Below are positions 25,101 through 36,684 of a DNA stretch of 64,000 bases, in pieces. A model generated the notes under the pieces. It saw only the letters and a list, made by a program, of their open reading frames with translations. It was not told the DNA's origin and searched no databases. The stretch is from Takakia lepidozioides (Eukaryota; Streptophyta; Takakiopsida; Takakiales; Takakiaceae): the NCBI GenBank assembly GCA_030704615.1, contig CM060733.1:45758001-45822000 (forward strand), written 5' to 3'. The position numbers and the translations under genes were made by a program. Every line of letters starts with the position of its first letter. Positions within the stretch are counted from its first letter, which is position 1.

Positions 25101-25323
25101 GACTGGAATCCGAGGTAGGTGGTGTTCGATCGGCCTTGCATTCTACAACAGATCCTCTCTCCCTCATCGCGCCTTCTTGTTCTTTTCTCCTCCATCTCCC
25201 GCCAGTGGTGGCCACCAGAGGGGACTGCGAGAAGGAAAGCTGGGTTGCACTAGAATTGGATGGAGAACACGAAGGGCTTGCAAAGGAGAGGACTGTGGGA
25301 CTGACTGCCCGCCAGGCGGCCAT
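22160..25323 (-). CDS. DUF2358 (SnoaL/NTF2-like fold) protein, probably plastid-targeted, five exons
   Basis: Minus-strand exons: 25323-24924, 24577-24423, 23536-23470, 22968-22908, 22253-22160. Phases join exactly, giving 777 nt and 258 residues, with GT-AG introns. The first ~55 residues are rich in Ser/Ala/Thr with few acids, like a plastid transit peptide. Then come blocks typical of plant DUF2358 proteins: RNDYERSYFVTG, YESDCEFADPF, KGLKRFKQN, then RWRFNCVLSLPWRPILA and HVEKWDISPADGVRQLFKP. The fold is that of small NTF2-like ligand-binding or scaffold domains; the biochemical role of this family is not established. The fourth exon (61 bp) is the least certain, supported by phase and position only. 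The open plus-strand frame over the same region is a shadow. The gene is divergent from the EMB8-like gene. Confidence 0.85.
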
Positions 25324-25581
25324 TGCTCGAGCTCAATTGAAACGATGACCAGTGTAGTCTGTCGCAAAGAACGGAAGTGCACTTCGAATTACGGGAAAAG
25401 CCGGTCCTGTACTGTACTCCCGGTCAGCTACCCCCATAGTTATCGACACTCAAGCGTGACTAAATGTCAATGTCGAAGCCTATATCGCCTCATAACTCCA
25501 CTCATACAGTTAACTAACGATTATTTACCGTAACGGTGGAGCCTTCCCACCTTTCAAACACTCTTGTTTTCTCGCCCATAG
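25324..25581. promoter_or_regulatory. Shared 258-bp divergent promoter region
   Basis: Only 258 bp separate the start codons of the minus-strand DUF2358 gene and the plus-strand EMB8-like gene. Both 5' UTRs and both core promoters must fit here or overlap transcribed sequence. I see no convincing TATA box. Co-regulation of two likely plastid proteins is an inference. Confidence 0.55.
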
Positions 25582-28500
25582 ATGCCTCTCGCGTTTGATA
25601 TGAGGATCACAGTTTCTTCCTTGCCATTCAAGCTCGGCTCGAAGATTGGCATCACAGCAACGCCCATTCGCTGCGTTTCAACGTTGCTGAGTTCTTGCAG
25701 CATTCATTGTGGAAGAAGCTTGCTGTTGGGCGCTAAATGCCAGCCAGTTGTTCCTGGGTTGCTGCGAGGGATCAACTGCGAGAATAGTAAGAAGGGCAGA
25801 GTATGTGGGTTTGGAGGTTCATCACGATACAGTTTGGGCCTCACGCACACTTTTGGGCTGAAAGCAAGGCGATGGTGGATTGGTCGTAAAGTTCTTGTCA
25901 GTTGTGAGGCAGCACCGTCAGTCACAGCAGCTGGAGTTGGCGTGCTTCTGTTTCTACTGATGGGTGCAGAGTTCATTAGCCGCTGGAAGGTGCCAGAAGT
26001 TGTGGCCAATCCTGCAATGGAAAATTCGGTGCTGCTGGAAAGGCTTTCTGAGTTGAGGAAGTCCTACAAGCCTTTCCCGTTACTCACCAATCGGCATGTG
26101 GAGACCATATTTGCTTCCTTCTTCCGCTCTCGTCCTCGGGTTACATACAGGCGAGATTGCTTGCGAATTGCTGATGGAGGGACTGTGGCGCTTGATTGGC
26201 CCCTCACGGAGGTTCCAAGCGGGCCGCTGCTCATTCTGCTGGTCCACACCATCTCCTTTCCTGCTTTTTATGTGTTGCAGAACCTCTTAACCTCCTGCCC
26301 TGCAGTGGCCATCCTGTGGTACTACGTAAGGGGCATCCGCTACATTCATTCCTTCTCACTGGGGACAGAAGGCGTTTAGGACTGCCAATTTTGTGGGTAT
26401 ACCGTATAGGACTTTGCTCTCCTTAAATCGGAAGTGTGTGGATTTAAGTGGTGGAGGCACGGTTGCCTTGATTTAAAGCTTTGATCTGTGATCGAAGGTT
26501 AACTAGTTTTCCAGCACCAGACAATTCGGAGATGTATGAGCGTGAAGAAGCAAGTGTAACTTCTAGGCAATTCAGCTAGAGATTCCCGAAAAAGCGGTTG
26601 CCCTTTAATATGCACATTTACAATCGTTGGAAAAGACTATGAACGATGCTTGGTGTGGGGATGAAGGAAGCAGCCCGGACTGACAGGTGGGAGTGTTGAT
26701 ACCTACGTGCGGCACATGCTCTTACGTGCATGCAGCCACGGCTGGAACGTCGTTGTGTTCAACAGTCGTGGCTGTGCCGATTCTCCTGTCACTTCTCCTC
26801 AGGTTTGCCGCACATGGTGCTCCCTCGCCCCACCTAAACCTCTCTCTCTCTCTCGACCTTGGTGTTAGCTTAGCTATAAGGTACCTCTGTTTTCCCCTTT
26901 TGGTATTTGTCCTGGCTTTGGTGCAGTCTAAGGTTCAAGAAGGTCCAGTAAGCAACACAATTTTTCTGCAGAGAGTGGTAATTCACTGTCTGGTGAACTG
27001 TCCGGACATTGAAAAGTTTCCTGGAAATAGCATTGGAGTGAGATGTGCTGGATACTGTTTAATCTGCTTTGAGTGTCCTCTTTACTGAAGTTTCTGTCAT
27101 GGTTGACAGTTCTATTCAGCATCTTTTACTGAGGATCTGCGGCAAGTGGTGAAGCATGTCAGCACCCTGTTCCCCACCTCAAGAATCTATGCTGCAGGCT
27201 GGTCTCTGGGAGCCAACATCTTGGTCCGCTATTGTTGGCAGGCATCAGCTGTCTGGCATGGTTTTGCCCATTAAAATCTTTACACGTTTTGATTCTTTCG
27301 AAAACTAAAATTTCATTCTGTTTATTGGTGAAAAGAGCGCCGTTCCCTATATTTTCCCCCACTTACCCTGTGTAGGGGGCTTGTCTTGCGACTTTCAGTC
27401 AAATGTCTTACAGGGGAATTCAACTGTATGTACTTGGTGTTTTGCAGGAGGGTGAGAGATGTATACTTTCCGGAGCGGTGTCACTTTGTAATCCTGTCAA
27501 CCTGGTGATTGCTGACGATGATTTTCACAAAGGATTCAATAATGTGTATGACAGAAGTCTTGCCAACGGCCTCGGCAAGATATTCAAGAAGTAAGTGCAT
27601 GCTGAAAGCAAGGTAGGTGTGGCTGTCTGAGATTTTACTTCCATAAATGAAGTTGCTTATTGCCTTCTAGAATTCTTGAGAAAGTTCTTTACTGTAGCAT
27701 CAATTTTTTGTAGTGATGTGGTTGAAACCCAAGTAAAAAGAGGTATAGTGATTTGTCTGGTTAACTGTTTGAAGAGGGCTTCTTGTTGGAAAGATTATTA
27801 TTTGCACTGCATTAGAAACTATCCTCCTCATCATGTTGTTCACCGATTGGGCACCTGGGTATGGCCTTTCCCTACTGTACAGAGTTAGGGCGCCAGTCTT
27901 TAGTTTAAAACTCAACCTTGTGCCTGACTGGGAGTGTGGAATATGTAGTTCTTGAGTCATGCTGTTTTCACTTAAGGTTGTGAGGAAGCTGAACTCAAGA
28001 ACTACATATTCCACGATCCCAATCCCAATCTCCATCATGTTCACAGATTGGGCACTGGGTATGCCTTTTCCCAGCTGTTAACTTACTGGTCAGAGTTAGG
28101 CCAGCCTGTCTTAGGTTGAAATTCAGCCTTGCACCTGACTGCAAGCGTGCAATATGTGGTCCTTGAGACATGGCTTTTTCATCCATGGTTGTGACCAAGC
28201 TTAGAGTAGAGCTCATTGTTTCTTAGGGCACTTTCCCTGTTGCCTTTCTAACCGTGCCTGTCTCCTCCAGTTGTCCAGAAAGATACTGGACGTCATGCAG
28301 TCAGTGACAACACGAAGTAAGTACAAAACAGGGGTTGAATGGGGCTGGCTGAACAGGCATGCTGCTCTATTTGAAGGAATCGGAGGAGAGTATAACATAC
28401 CAAAGGTGGCCACTGCCAAATCTGTTCGCGATTTTGATGATGGCTTGACTAGAGGTATGCCTGCGACAAGTTGATCGGCAAAGTAGAAACATGCTGCATA

Positions 28501-30069
28501 TCTTGCTGAAGTTTTCCATACTGAGTGCAGTATTATTGTGGAAGGTTCTGGTCTTTGTCCTGAATTTCGGCCACAGATGATGCATGCAGCTGGTTTTTTT
28601 GGGTTATGTGAGTATGATTGTCCCTCCACTGCTTGAATGGTGCAGTCACTGCTGTAGTAGCTCATTATCAGCTTGTTCCTCTGGGTGTCGTGCAAAATAT
28701 CCAGCCTGTTTTGCCGGCTTGCTCCAACTTCATTTCTGTTAGTTGGTATGTCAGGAACTGTAAAATGCATCTGCCTTCAACCTACACAACTGCCTGCTGA
28801 CTGATGATCGATGCGGGTTGGTGGGGTGCCCAGTATCATTTGGTTACAAGACAGTAGATGACTACTACCATGATGCAAGCAGCTCCCACGCCATAAAAGA
28901 CGTTAAAATTCCTCTTCTTTGTATTCAGGTCAATTTTTCCCCTGCTCGTCTGTTGTTGTGGCATTTGAGGAGTGGTTCTTAAGATTATTTGGCTCCACCA
29001 GCCCAGAGCCTCTTCTTCTTGCATATTGCTGTGGATCTCGTCGGTTTGTTGTCTGTTTCTCAGACTGGATGCTCACACTGAGGAGGTGAAATAAGCATGC
29101 TTTCATATGAGTGATCAACAGAGTTCCACCATTGTGAAAGGTTGAATTTAGAGCCTAGCTCCCTCGGAAGCACATGATAAGAAATAACATGTCATGGCCA
29201 CGGTTGTTCAGGCTGCCAATGATCCCATTGCTCCATCTCGTGGAATTCCACGAGAAGCAATTGAGGTATGGTCACTCCTCCATATTTTGCTTGACAAATG
29301 TGTCTGCTTTTAACATCTCTCTCTCTCTCACCCCAAACTGGGCACGGGGTCTATGGCTGCAAGGCTACAACAAACAACGCCGCATGAGTACATTCTCTGC
29401 ACCCGGGCCCCTGCTTTTTGCATATGTTTTGCAATGATTAATTCACTCCAAGGTTGATGACATGGATAGTGTAAGAGGATTCTTTGTTAATTTGAGCAGG
29501 AAAGGGTTTTCGGAGTAATGTAGGGAGTAAGCCTCAATGTTGCAGTGTAGTGTGTCCTCTTTTCTTCATGTCCTTCCTTTCGTGTTATTGGTTCTTTTTG
29601 CTTGAGGCCCAATCATGCAGGGTCCAATGTATCTCTCTACTTTGTCCCAGGGGCCCTCTGGGCTTGCTTTCTTCTCTCCTCTCCCTCACCTTCTGGGCGT
29701 CCTGCCAATGTACCGAAAAAGAGAGAGGGGTAGCTTGGCATAACAAGTGGCCTCTTCCCTCACTCAGGGTGCTCACCAATTTAATAAATTTATTTCTCTC
29801 TCGTTGTGACCACTGTGATGGCAGAGGCTAACGTATCTGTTGAGCAGGCAAACCCAAATTGCATATTGGTCATAACACCATATGGAGGTCACCTGGGATG
29901 GGTTGCGGGCAATCAAGTTCCGTTTGGGAGCCCATGGACAGACCCGCTGGTGATGCAGTACTTAGAGACTTTGGAAGATCTACGCATGGACCAGCCTGCC
30001 TTCCAGAAACCACAAGACCAATCTGAAACTGCGGAGGTGGTGAATACAGTCCTGCGGGAGAACTTGTAG
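25582..30069 (+). CDS. EMB8: EMB8-like alpha/beta hydrolase, eight exons
   Basis: Exons: 25582-26241, 26674-26802, 27110-27241, 27448-27590, 28357-28454, 28834-28928, 29212-29265, 29848-30069; 511 codons including the stop, all phases compatible. The N-terminus looks like an organelle transit peptide and is followed by a hydrophobic segment (VGVLLFLLMG), so membrane attachment is possible. Conserved EMB8 blocks are LTNRHVETIFASFFR, PGLTGGSVDTYVRHML, the nucleophile elbow GWSLGAN, VRDFDDGLTR, the acid site AANDPIAPSRGIPR and the catalytic His in GGHLGW. The Ser-Asp-His triad is therefore complete, so the enzyme is probably an active esterase or lipase-like hydrolase; the substrate is unknown. 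Exon 3 appears to use a GC donor (CAG|GCATCA). An unused exon-like segment at 28271-28318 with a perfect GTAAGT donor could be alternatively spliced. Confidence 0.92.
27807..28202 (+). repeat. ~200-bp imperfect tandem duplication in EMB8-like intron 4
   Basis: About 27830-27990 and 28030-28202 align throughout: tcatgttgttcaccgattgg versus tcatgttcacagattgg, then gagttagg-cc-tct-ta and gtgca/gatatgt. Between them 27985-28015 contains an inverted copy of the gtggaatatgtagttcttga segment from the first unit. Confidence 0.75.
29334..29400 (+). repeat. Short interspersed intronic repeat, copy 1
   Basis: aaactgggcacggggtctat followed by ggctgcaaggctac and a catgagtacattctct tail; related copies lie at 37214, 38338 and 44769. 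This one is in EMB8-like intron 7, preceded by a (CT)n run. Confidence 0.7.
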
Positions 30070-31175
30070 CGGAATATCTTCTTCCATGAAGACTATTGAA
30101 AGTCTGTCCCTTCCACAGTTGGCTTCTCTGTCTCTCTCGCTCTCTATCTAGGAGAGTACAATGATTTGAAGACGCTTGTTTGCATGGAGGTAGGTCCATC
30201 TGTAGTAATAATCCCCTCATTCATTGATTATTGTAGTTCTATTATAATGTAGATCATTATTTATATGTGGAGCCATCAGAGAAAAATTAGGAGTGAGAAA
30301 ATAAAGGCATGGGATGCAGGCACTGTCTAGGCGAGATCTATGTTCTTGGTCATAAGATTAATGGTGGGAGCAAATTAATAAGGGTTGATCGTCGAGTTGT
30401 GAGCACAATTGTGCCCATGTCTGTTTGAAGTACTGGTATACCCAATAGAGTGTTACCTTGTAGTTTTTTTGCTGCCAATTATATGGAGCTCTTTCCATTC
30501 AATCTCGAGGGTTGAAGACCTGCATAGACTTGGGATCAGTTTTTGGTTAGCTTCATAACAACTTCATCAGTTGGTTGTGTATTTGGACGGTTGGTAATTT
30601 ACTGTTTCACCGGGAATAGTAATGCAAGGAAAGTGTCACTGATTATTCTCTGAAGTGGGTTCTCAAGGTAGGGGAACCAGGCAAAAGTCCCTAGGTGTTG
30701 TTTGCATGTATGGTGAATTGGATTTCACCATTCTGCAACAGGAGAAGTCCTGCGAACACTGAAGAGAGATTTTCTGATATCAGGTTGGTCAATTCTTTGG
30801 TAACTTGAAAGTTTCATCAACTAGTTGGTGTGCAATAACACAATCCATTTTCTGAATCAAGAATGCTGATGCTCAGTGTGGGTGAAGCCTGTCAACTTTG
30901 GCTCCTCCTAATCTTGCAAGGCATTCTGCCTCCTTGAACTGCAATCTCCTCAGCAACAATGGTTCCTGTGAACTCAGTGCTGTGGTTTGAGAGTTGTGCC
31001 GAAATTGTATCCATCACCATTGGCAACTCACCAAAAGTGAGGTTTTCAGTCCTGCTTAAGGAGACCACTTGTATATACCAAATAGATTCCTTGATTTCAC
31101 TTGCAAAAATTTATGACGTCTGGACGTTCGCACTTGAGGCAAGACATTCTTCATGAATGTTGCTTGCTTCTACTT
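30070..31175. other. Intergenic, no gene seen
   Basis: Convergent space between the EMB8-like gene and the minus-strand PPR gene. It should hold both 3' UTRs. No family-like ORF is present. Confidence 0.55.
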
Positions 31176-33293
31176 TCACCAGTAATCTTCACAAGAACAT
31201 ACCCCATCTTGGACGTGGTGAAAGCGGTTGGCATCCCTTATAACAACTGAACGCCCAACAATCTTAGAGATGAACTTGGTGGCCGTATGACAGTCACCAC
31301 ACACTCGAAGGTTCTTCTTGATGAAGATTGGTGTCCCAGGAGGTGTGCTGATGAACCCAAAAGCAATTGCCAGCCTTTCGCTGTGGTGATGAAGAGAAAA
31401 TTCCTTCTGCTCCTCTTCCACATCATGCAATACATGGCGCATTTCAGGCATATATCCGGCATCCTTCATCTGCTCAGACAATCTTTCTAGCTCAGCATGG
31501 ATTTTTTCAATTTGTGGATGTAAGTTGTCCTCTACAAGAAAAGCATGCACCTGGTTGTTGACCTCAATGCAGCTGCGCCCTGGCACCTTCCTGATGCCTC
31601 TCTCCTCCATCATTTTCCTCAATTCTGCGTTATCATTCCATCTGCCAGCTGCAGCATATATGTTTGACAGTAGCACGTAAGCTCCAGCATGCTGTGGATC
31701 CCTTTCTAGAAGGCATTTTGCACAACGTTCTGCTAACCCCACATTGTCATGAAGTCTGCAGGCACCAAGTAAGGCCCCCCACACCAAGGTGCCTGGTTCC
31801 ATTGGCATTTTGGTAATTAAATCCTCTGCCTCATCCAATATCCCTGCACGGCCAAGAAGGTCCACCATGCAGCCAAAATGCTCCTCTGTAGGTGTGACGC
31901 CATGATCTCTACTCATGGAATCAAAGCAGTGACGGCCTTCATCAACTAGTCCCACATGACTGCAAGCAGAGATAACTGAAATAAAGGTGATACTGTCTGG
32001 CTTTAACCCGTCACGCTTCATTTGTTCGAATAGTTGGAGGGTCTCCCTACCATACCCATGCTGAGCATATCCTGCTATCATAGCATTCCATGAGATCACA
32101 TTGCGAGTAGACATACTGTTGAACACTTTACGTGCATCATTTAAGCTCCCACATTTGGCATACATGTCAATGAGAGTGGTATCCAAAACGATGTATGCTG
32201 GAATTCCAGCTTTGAGGAAATCAGCATGGACCCACTTGCCCTGTTCCAAGGATCCTAGACTGGCACATCCGTTGAGAACACAAATAAAAGTGACCCTGTC
32301 AGGTGTCACCCCTTCCCTTTGCATTTGCTCATAGAGTATGAGAGTCTCTTCACCAAGTCCATGCTGAGAATATCCTGCTATCATCACGTTCCACGAGACT
32401 ACATCTCGTTTGACCATTTTGTCAAAAACTTTACTTGCATCCCACATGCTCCCGCACTTGGCATATGTGTCAACAAGGGTATTCTCCAAATTAATGTATG
32501 GTGCAATTCCAGCTTTGATGAGGTCACCATGGACCTGCTTAGCCTTTCCCAGGTCTCCAAGGCTGGCACATGCATTGAGTACGCAAATGAAAGTGACCCT
32601 GTTCGGTGACACCCCTTTCTGTGACATTTTCTTATACATTTTATAAGCCTCTTCACCATGCCCATGCTGAGCATATCCAGATATTATTGCGGTCCAGGAG
32701 ACCACATCTCGTTTAGGCATTTTGTCAAACACTTGACGTGCATCCTTCAAGCTCCCACATTTTGAGTAAGTGTCAACAAGGGTATTATCCAAAATTATGT
32801 CTGAGGCAATTCCAGCTTTGACAATATCAGCATGGACCTGCTTGCCCTTTTCTAGGGCTTCAAGAATTGCACATGCATTGAGGACACAAATGAACGTGAC
32901 CCTGTCAGGCGCCACCCCTTCCTGTTGCATTTGCTCATACATTTTAAAAGTCTCCATACCATGCCCATGCCTCGCATATCCTGACAACATCATTGTCCAT
33001 GTGAATATATCTCGCTGAGGTAGCTTCTCAAACAGCAGTCGTGCATCAACCATGCTACCACACTTGGTGTACATGTTCACAAGAGTATTGACTAAAAGTA
33101 TGGTTGGCTTAAGTTTATTTCCTGTAATGTGGGCATGCACCTGCTTTCCCGCTGCCAAGGCTTTCATGTTGATGCACGCTTTCAAGAGACAGACATAAGT
33201 ACAAGAGTCTGCCCAAGTGCATTGCTGGTCCAGAACGTGCAGCGCCTCCTTCAGTCTGCCCTCCTTACACAGTATCCTCACATCCATAGACAT
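31176..33293 (-). CDS. Intronless PLS-class PPR protein with complete DYW domain
   Basis: The first in-frame ATG is at 33293 (MSMDVRILC), giving 705 residues. The frame is open for a further ~240 bp upstream without ATG, so an upstream non-AUG start or spliced leader exon cannot be excluded; those extra residues resemble a targeting region. The protein has about 15 PPR motifs in P-L-S order (repeated KRDVVSW, GYAQHG, VTFICVLNAC), an E/E+ region, and a DYW domain with HSERLA, CGDCH and a terminal CEDYW. A predicted organellar C-to-U RNA editing factor. It lies just downstream of the OSB-like gene on the same strand, about 240 bp away. Repeats are similar but less uniform than those of the PPR gene at the left edge. 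Confidence 0.93.
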   Translation of the reverse strand: MSMDVRILCKEGRLKEALHVLDQQCTWADSCTYVCLLKACINMKALAAGKQVHAHITGNKLKPTILLVNTLVNMYTKCGSMVDARLLFEKLPQRDIFTWTMMLSGYARHGHGMETFKMYEQMQQEGVAPDRVTFICVLNACAILEALEKGKQVHADIVKAGIASDIILDNTLVDTYSKCGSLKDARQVFDKMPKRDVVSWTAIISGYAQHGHGEEAYKMYKKMSQKGVSPNRVTFICVLNACASLGDLGKAKQVHGDLIKAGIAPYINLENTLVDTYAKCGSMWDASKVFDKMVKRDVVSWNVMIAGYSQHGLGEETLILYEQMQREGVTPDRVTFICVLNGCASLGSLEQGKWVHADFLKAGIPAYIVLDTTLIDMYAKCGSLNDARKVFNSMSTRNVISWNAMIAGYAQHGYGRETLQLFEQMKRDGLKPDSITFISVISACSHVGLVDEGRHCFDSMSRDHGVTPTEEHFGCMVDLLGRAGILDEAEDLITKMPMEPGTLVWGALLGACRLHDNVGLAERCAKCLLERDPQHAGAYVLLSNIYAAAGRWNDNAELRKMMEERGIRKVPGRSCIEVNNQVHAFLVEDNLHPQIEKIHAELERLSEQMKDAGYMPEMRHVLHDVEEEQKEFSLHHHSERLAIAFGFISTPPGTPIFIKKNLRVCGDCHTATKFISKIVGRSVVIRDANRFHHVQDGVCSCEDYW

Positions 33294-33535
33294 ACTCTTG
33301 TTGATTCCCTCTCTTGGCACTCTTTTAACAGTGGCAGTGATAGCAGATGTGTTACCCCACCCGCCAGTCTGAGGTCCAAGAATGTGACCGTTAAGCAACC
33401 CTGTTATCCTGAATGACCAAAAACTACGGATTTTAGGTTCTTCACAACAGGATCTCCCAACAGGCAAAAAATCTCGGAGTGAAACCAGGGTTGCACAACA
33501 ACTGCAGTCATCGACATTGAATTAACTGTGGCAAT

Positions 33536-35587
33536 TCAATTACTTACAGCTTGAAACATGTGAATCATCATGTACAGAACATACCCATTGTACTTTCGTC
33601 CTGCAGCTCCATGCTCCATGTCAAGATTAGAAACATCACCAGACTGCACTTGACCTTGTGTCACAGCGGATAGCTCTGCTTTTACCCAACGAGGGTTCAA
33701 CTGAGACTCAGTCCATAGGGCCTCCTTTGCATGCTTATGTTTGAAGTCTGGGTATTTCAGATTTTTCTGTCAAAATACCCATGTGCAGCTGAGCAGCCAG
33801 CCATAGCTTCAATCAAACCTAATAAACTGATAACAGCCATGTATGGACCAGCCTAACCCATCCAAGCATCTTTAAAAATCCAAGGGAACAACCTTAAATG
33901 AACAACTTTAATGCCCTGCTGAAAATGAATAACAACATCTTCAGACCGAATATACCTACCAATATGGCACTTAGTTGAGGAAAATAGAAAACTTATCATG
34001 TATAATGGAACTGTGAAGAGAATCCAATCCACATCTAGTAATCATGCCGCCTGCAATCAAAAGCCCTCCTTGACAAACTCTTTTCCTGCTGTGAGTGAGG
34101 AGGCCTCACCTTCACAAACCGGTTGTCCCACCACTGTGAAGGATCTGAGAAGAAATCCTGCCACAGCTGTCCTATGGTCCCTGCTTGGCCTGCGTGCGAG
34201 AAACCGTGAGAATATAAGATCTTTGCCAGCTTCAGAGTGTCTCGGTCTTTATTGGGTAGAGCTAGTGTAGCTTTGGGCATCATATCTGCAACTTAGCTGT
34301 TTCCCTGCCTCATGCACAGAAAAGAGAAATCAGAACACACCAGAGCTTTCAGATATTGCAGACACGACTGCGGAGCTAGTGCTGGATGACAGTGATATGG
34401 GTCAAGCCAGACTGATGTGGTTCTTTCTTACATCCTTCATGGAGCTTGCTCGACCAGACATTGACTTCAATCCAGTGCTCACATCGAAGTGAACCATTTT
34501 CTGATTTTCACCACCATCATATTGTGCTGGACCTTGTGGCCCGGCAGCTAGCTCTCCTTCCACCCGAGTGGCTTTTGACCAACTCTCAATGCATATAGCC
34601 TCCTCTGTACACTGATCTTTAATGTCCAAACATGATTTCAAATCACTAATCTGCAGCTGAGCAGCCAGGACCTGCCTCCTACAGATCGGGCCAAAACCAC
34701 TAAAGTTGCTTGGCAACTTTAAACTTCAACCCAGGACACAACTTCGAACATTCAAATTCACTTCTACTGTCCATTAACAACATAGAACTGCTAAAACATA
34801 TACACTTAAGTAGAGGCGACTGAAGTATGGTCAAATGTACAGATTAGCAGCATGTCAGTGTCAACAAGAGAAACCCCATCATTCTTGTTACCCTCCAGAC
34901 CAGAAACTGACAGGGTGCAACATAGGTATCCTCACCTTATCAACCCTGGACGTACACCACAGTGGAGGATCTGCCATTGACTCCGGCCAAGACCCCTCTA
35001 TGCTCCTTGCTTTGCCTGCATGCAGTACTACTAAAACGTAAGACATATGCCAGCTCATGATTTCTGCTGCCTATTGAGGAATGTTAGTATTCCCTTCCCT
35101 AAGTGGATGTCTTTCTATGAAGGTGTCATCCCCACAAAGCAGGGCTGGAACAGGCTGATCAGAGCCAATGTCTGGAAGATGTATAATTGGGCCCAGTGAG
35201 CCAGTTAGACCCAATCCCCAGTTTAAGGGAAACAAGTTCATAGGCATCAATATAACTGTAGCAGCATGCATTCCTGCCTCAATTGAATCTCGGGGTTGTT
35301 ACCCTTGATTTCCCCAAGAAGGATCAAGTCCATAGCCTTTATGTGTGTCCGTCTCTCCCTCATGCACGGGAGAAAAGGAAGATAAACATACCGGAAGATT
35401 CAGTCTTTGCACAAGATTCTGAAGCTGATGGAGGGGGACAATAATGTCTGTCATTCTCAGGTTCTTCTACAGCTGTTGTTGTTTGACAATCCCGTGAAAG
35501 TTTTGGACCAAACGGGATGTTTCTGCTCATGTACTTTAAAGACGGTTGAAAGCCTGGATGGCTCCGACAGAGGACATATGTGACCAT
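33536..35587 (-). CDS. OSB: OSB-like organellar single-stranded DNA-binding protein with two PDF motifs
   Basis: Probable minus-strand exons: 35587-35392, 35255-35136, 35015-34936, 34650 to about 34420-34600 (3' end unresolved), 34189-34110, 33766-33536. The last two encode a textbook plant PDF motif: GQLWQDFFSDPSQWWDNRFVK then NLKYPDFKHKHAKEALW. The third and fourth encode a diverged copy: SWPESMADPPLWCTSR then ISDLKSCLDIKDQCTEEAIC. OSB proteins bind single-stranded DNA in mitochondria or plastids through an OB fold plus C-terminal PDF motifs and restrain recombination. Exon 1 starts with ATG and may be a transit peptide; exon 2 (LTGSLGPII) could be the start of the OB fold, but most of that fold is not visible, so the protein may be shortened or an exon missed. 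Start and middle splice sites are tentative; the family call is firmer. Confidence 0.65.
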
Positions 35588-36684
35588 AGCTCTTTTCGGA
35601 GAATGCTGCTCTAGTGCATTTCAGTGACTGGCTCACCCGCGTGGCACAAGTGAGCGCGCCTGCGCCCCAAATTGCTCCTGCCAAAAGAAGGGATCCACAA
35701 AGGAGCACTGATTCATCATTCTTTGCATCTCCTTCTTCTCTTCCATTTTTAGGGTCTTCTAGCTACATTACAACTTGCAGCATGATTGTTAGCTTTCGGG
35801 AGTACCGAAAAACTTAGCAATATCAGAGAGCTTTTGGACAGGTTAGTAGTGCGATCCATCAAAAAGGCAACAGGTGTGACAAGGCTTTTGCATAACTTGG
35901 AATTGGATTGCCGAAAACATCCTCTGATTGTCATTCGGACCGTATTTGTGTGTAAGAACTGGAATGATACTTTCGAATCACATTCATGTCCCACAACCTG
36001 CTACGTAAGTTCGTCACTAAGAGCTCTGGATTTCAGATGTACGAAGAAGCCCATTGTGCTTTAGTCCAGTTGTTTCCTTTTGAAAATGCAACTACCGACT
36101 ATCACACGTCTACAAGGAAGGCGGCGTTAGTTCCCTAGTTACCTGCATTCGAACCGAGGCCACTGAACAAATCACTCTCCATCTCTCTACACTCACACGC
36201 AGCATCGCACAGATTTGTCGTCTGTTCCTGGAAGATTAATGGGCAGTAGCCCGCTAAGACGGTGTTCGACATCCAAGTGATGCGGGATCTCAGTGCCCAT
36301 TGACAGACACACTACCCCCACAAATCAAATACAAGGGTACTTGAATCTCTTTCCCGGGGTCTTCCATCTTCTACGAAGTAAAGCAGAAAATACTGGACTT
36401 TGGCTACTTCAGCTGTGCGCCGAAGTGCCAACTTTTAGTATAGGAAATGATGAGGCAGTAAATCCACATGTAGAGCAACTTTTACAGGGTCACGCTTCCG
36501 GTAGGGTTTAAGGAGTAGTATAAATACTTACCCCGAAGTACTGGTGAAGTTGATCAAATCGTTTGCGTGCACCGGAGCAGGAAGATTGAGAGATGGACTT
36601 TACGAACTCCAACAAAGGCAGTGATTTCTACGTCAGTTGGTCAGGTTTGAGAAAGCCCACTTGAAGCTGGAGATTGCAGAGGCT
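35588..36684. other. Divergent intergenic region, no gene recognised
   Basis: Lies between the OSB-like gene (minus) and TEL2 (plus) and must contain both promoters. Upstream ATGs occur before the chosen TEL2 start, for example at about 36593, in a different frame; a 5' leader exon of TEL2 is possible. Confidence 0.5.

Noticed and set aside
24889-25533. Long plus-strand open frames opposite the DUF2358 exon 1
   Set aside because: They overlap a minus-strand exon with strong family motifs and a transit-peptide-like start; the plus frames have no family resemblance.
31287-33416. Multiple plus-strand ORFs across the PPR gene
   Set aside because: They repeat with the PPR period and are antisense shadows of the repeats.
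33293-33467. Extending the PPR protein to 33467
   Set aside because: The codon at 33467 is TTG and there is no in-frame ATG upstream of 33293; kept as a note because the frame stays open.
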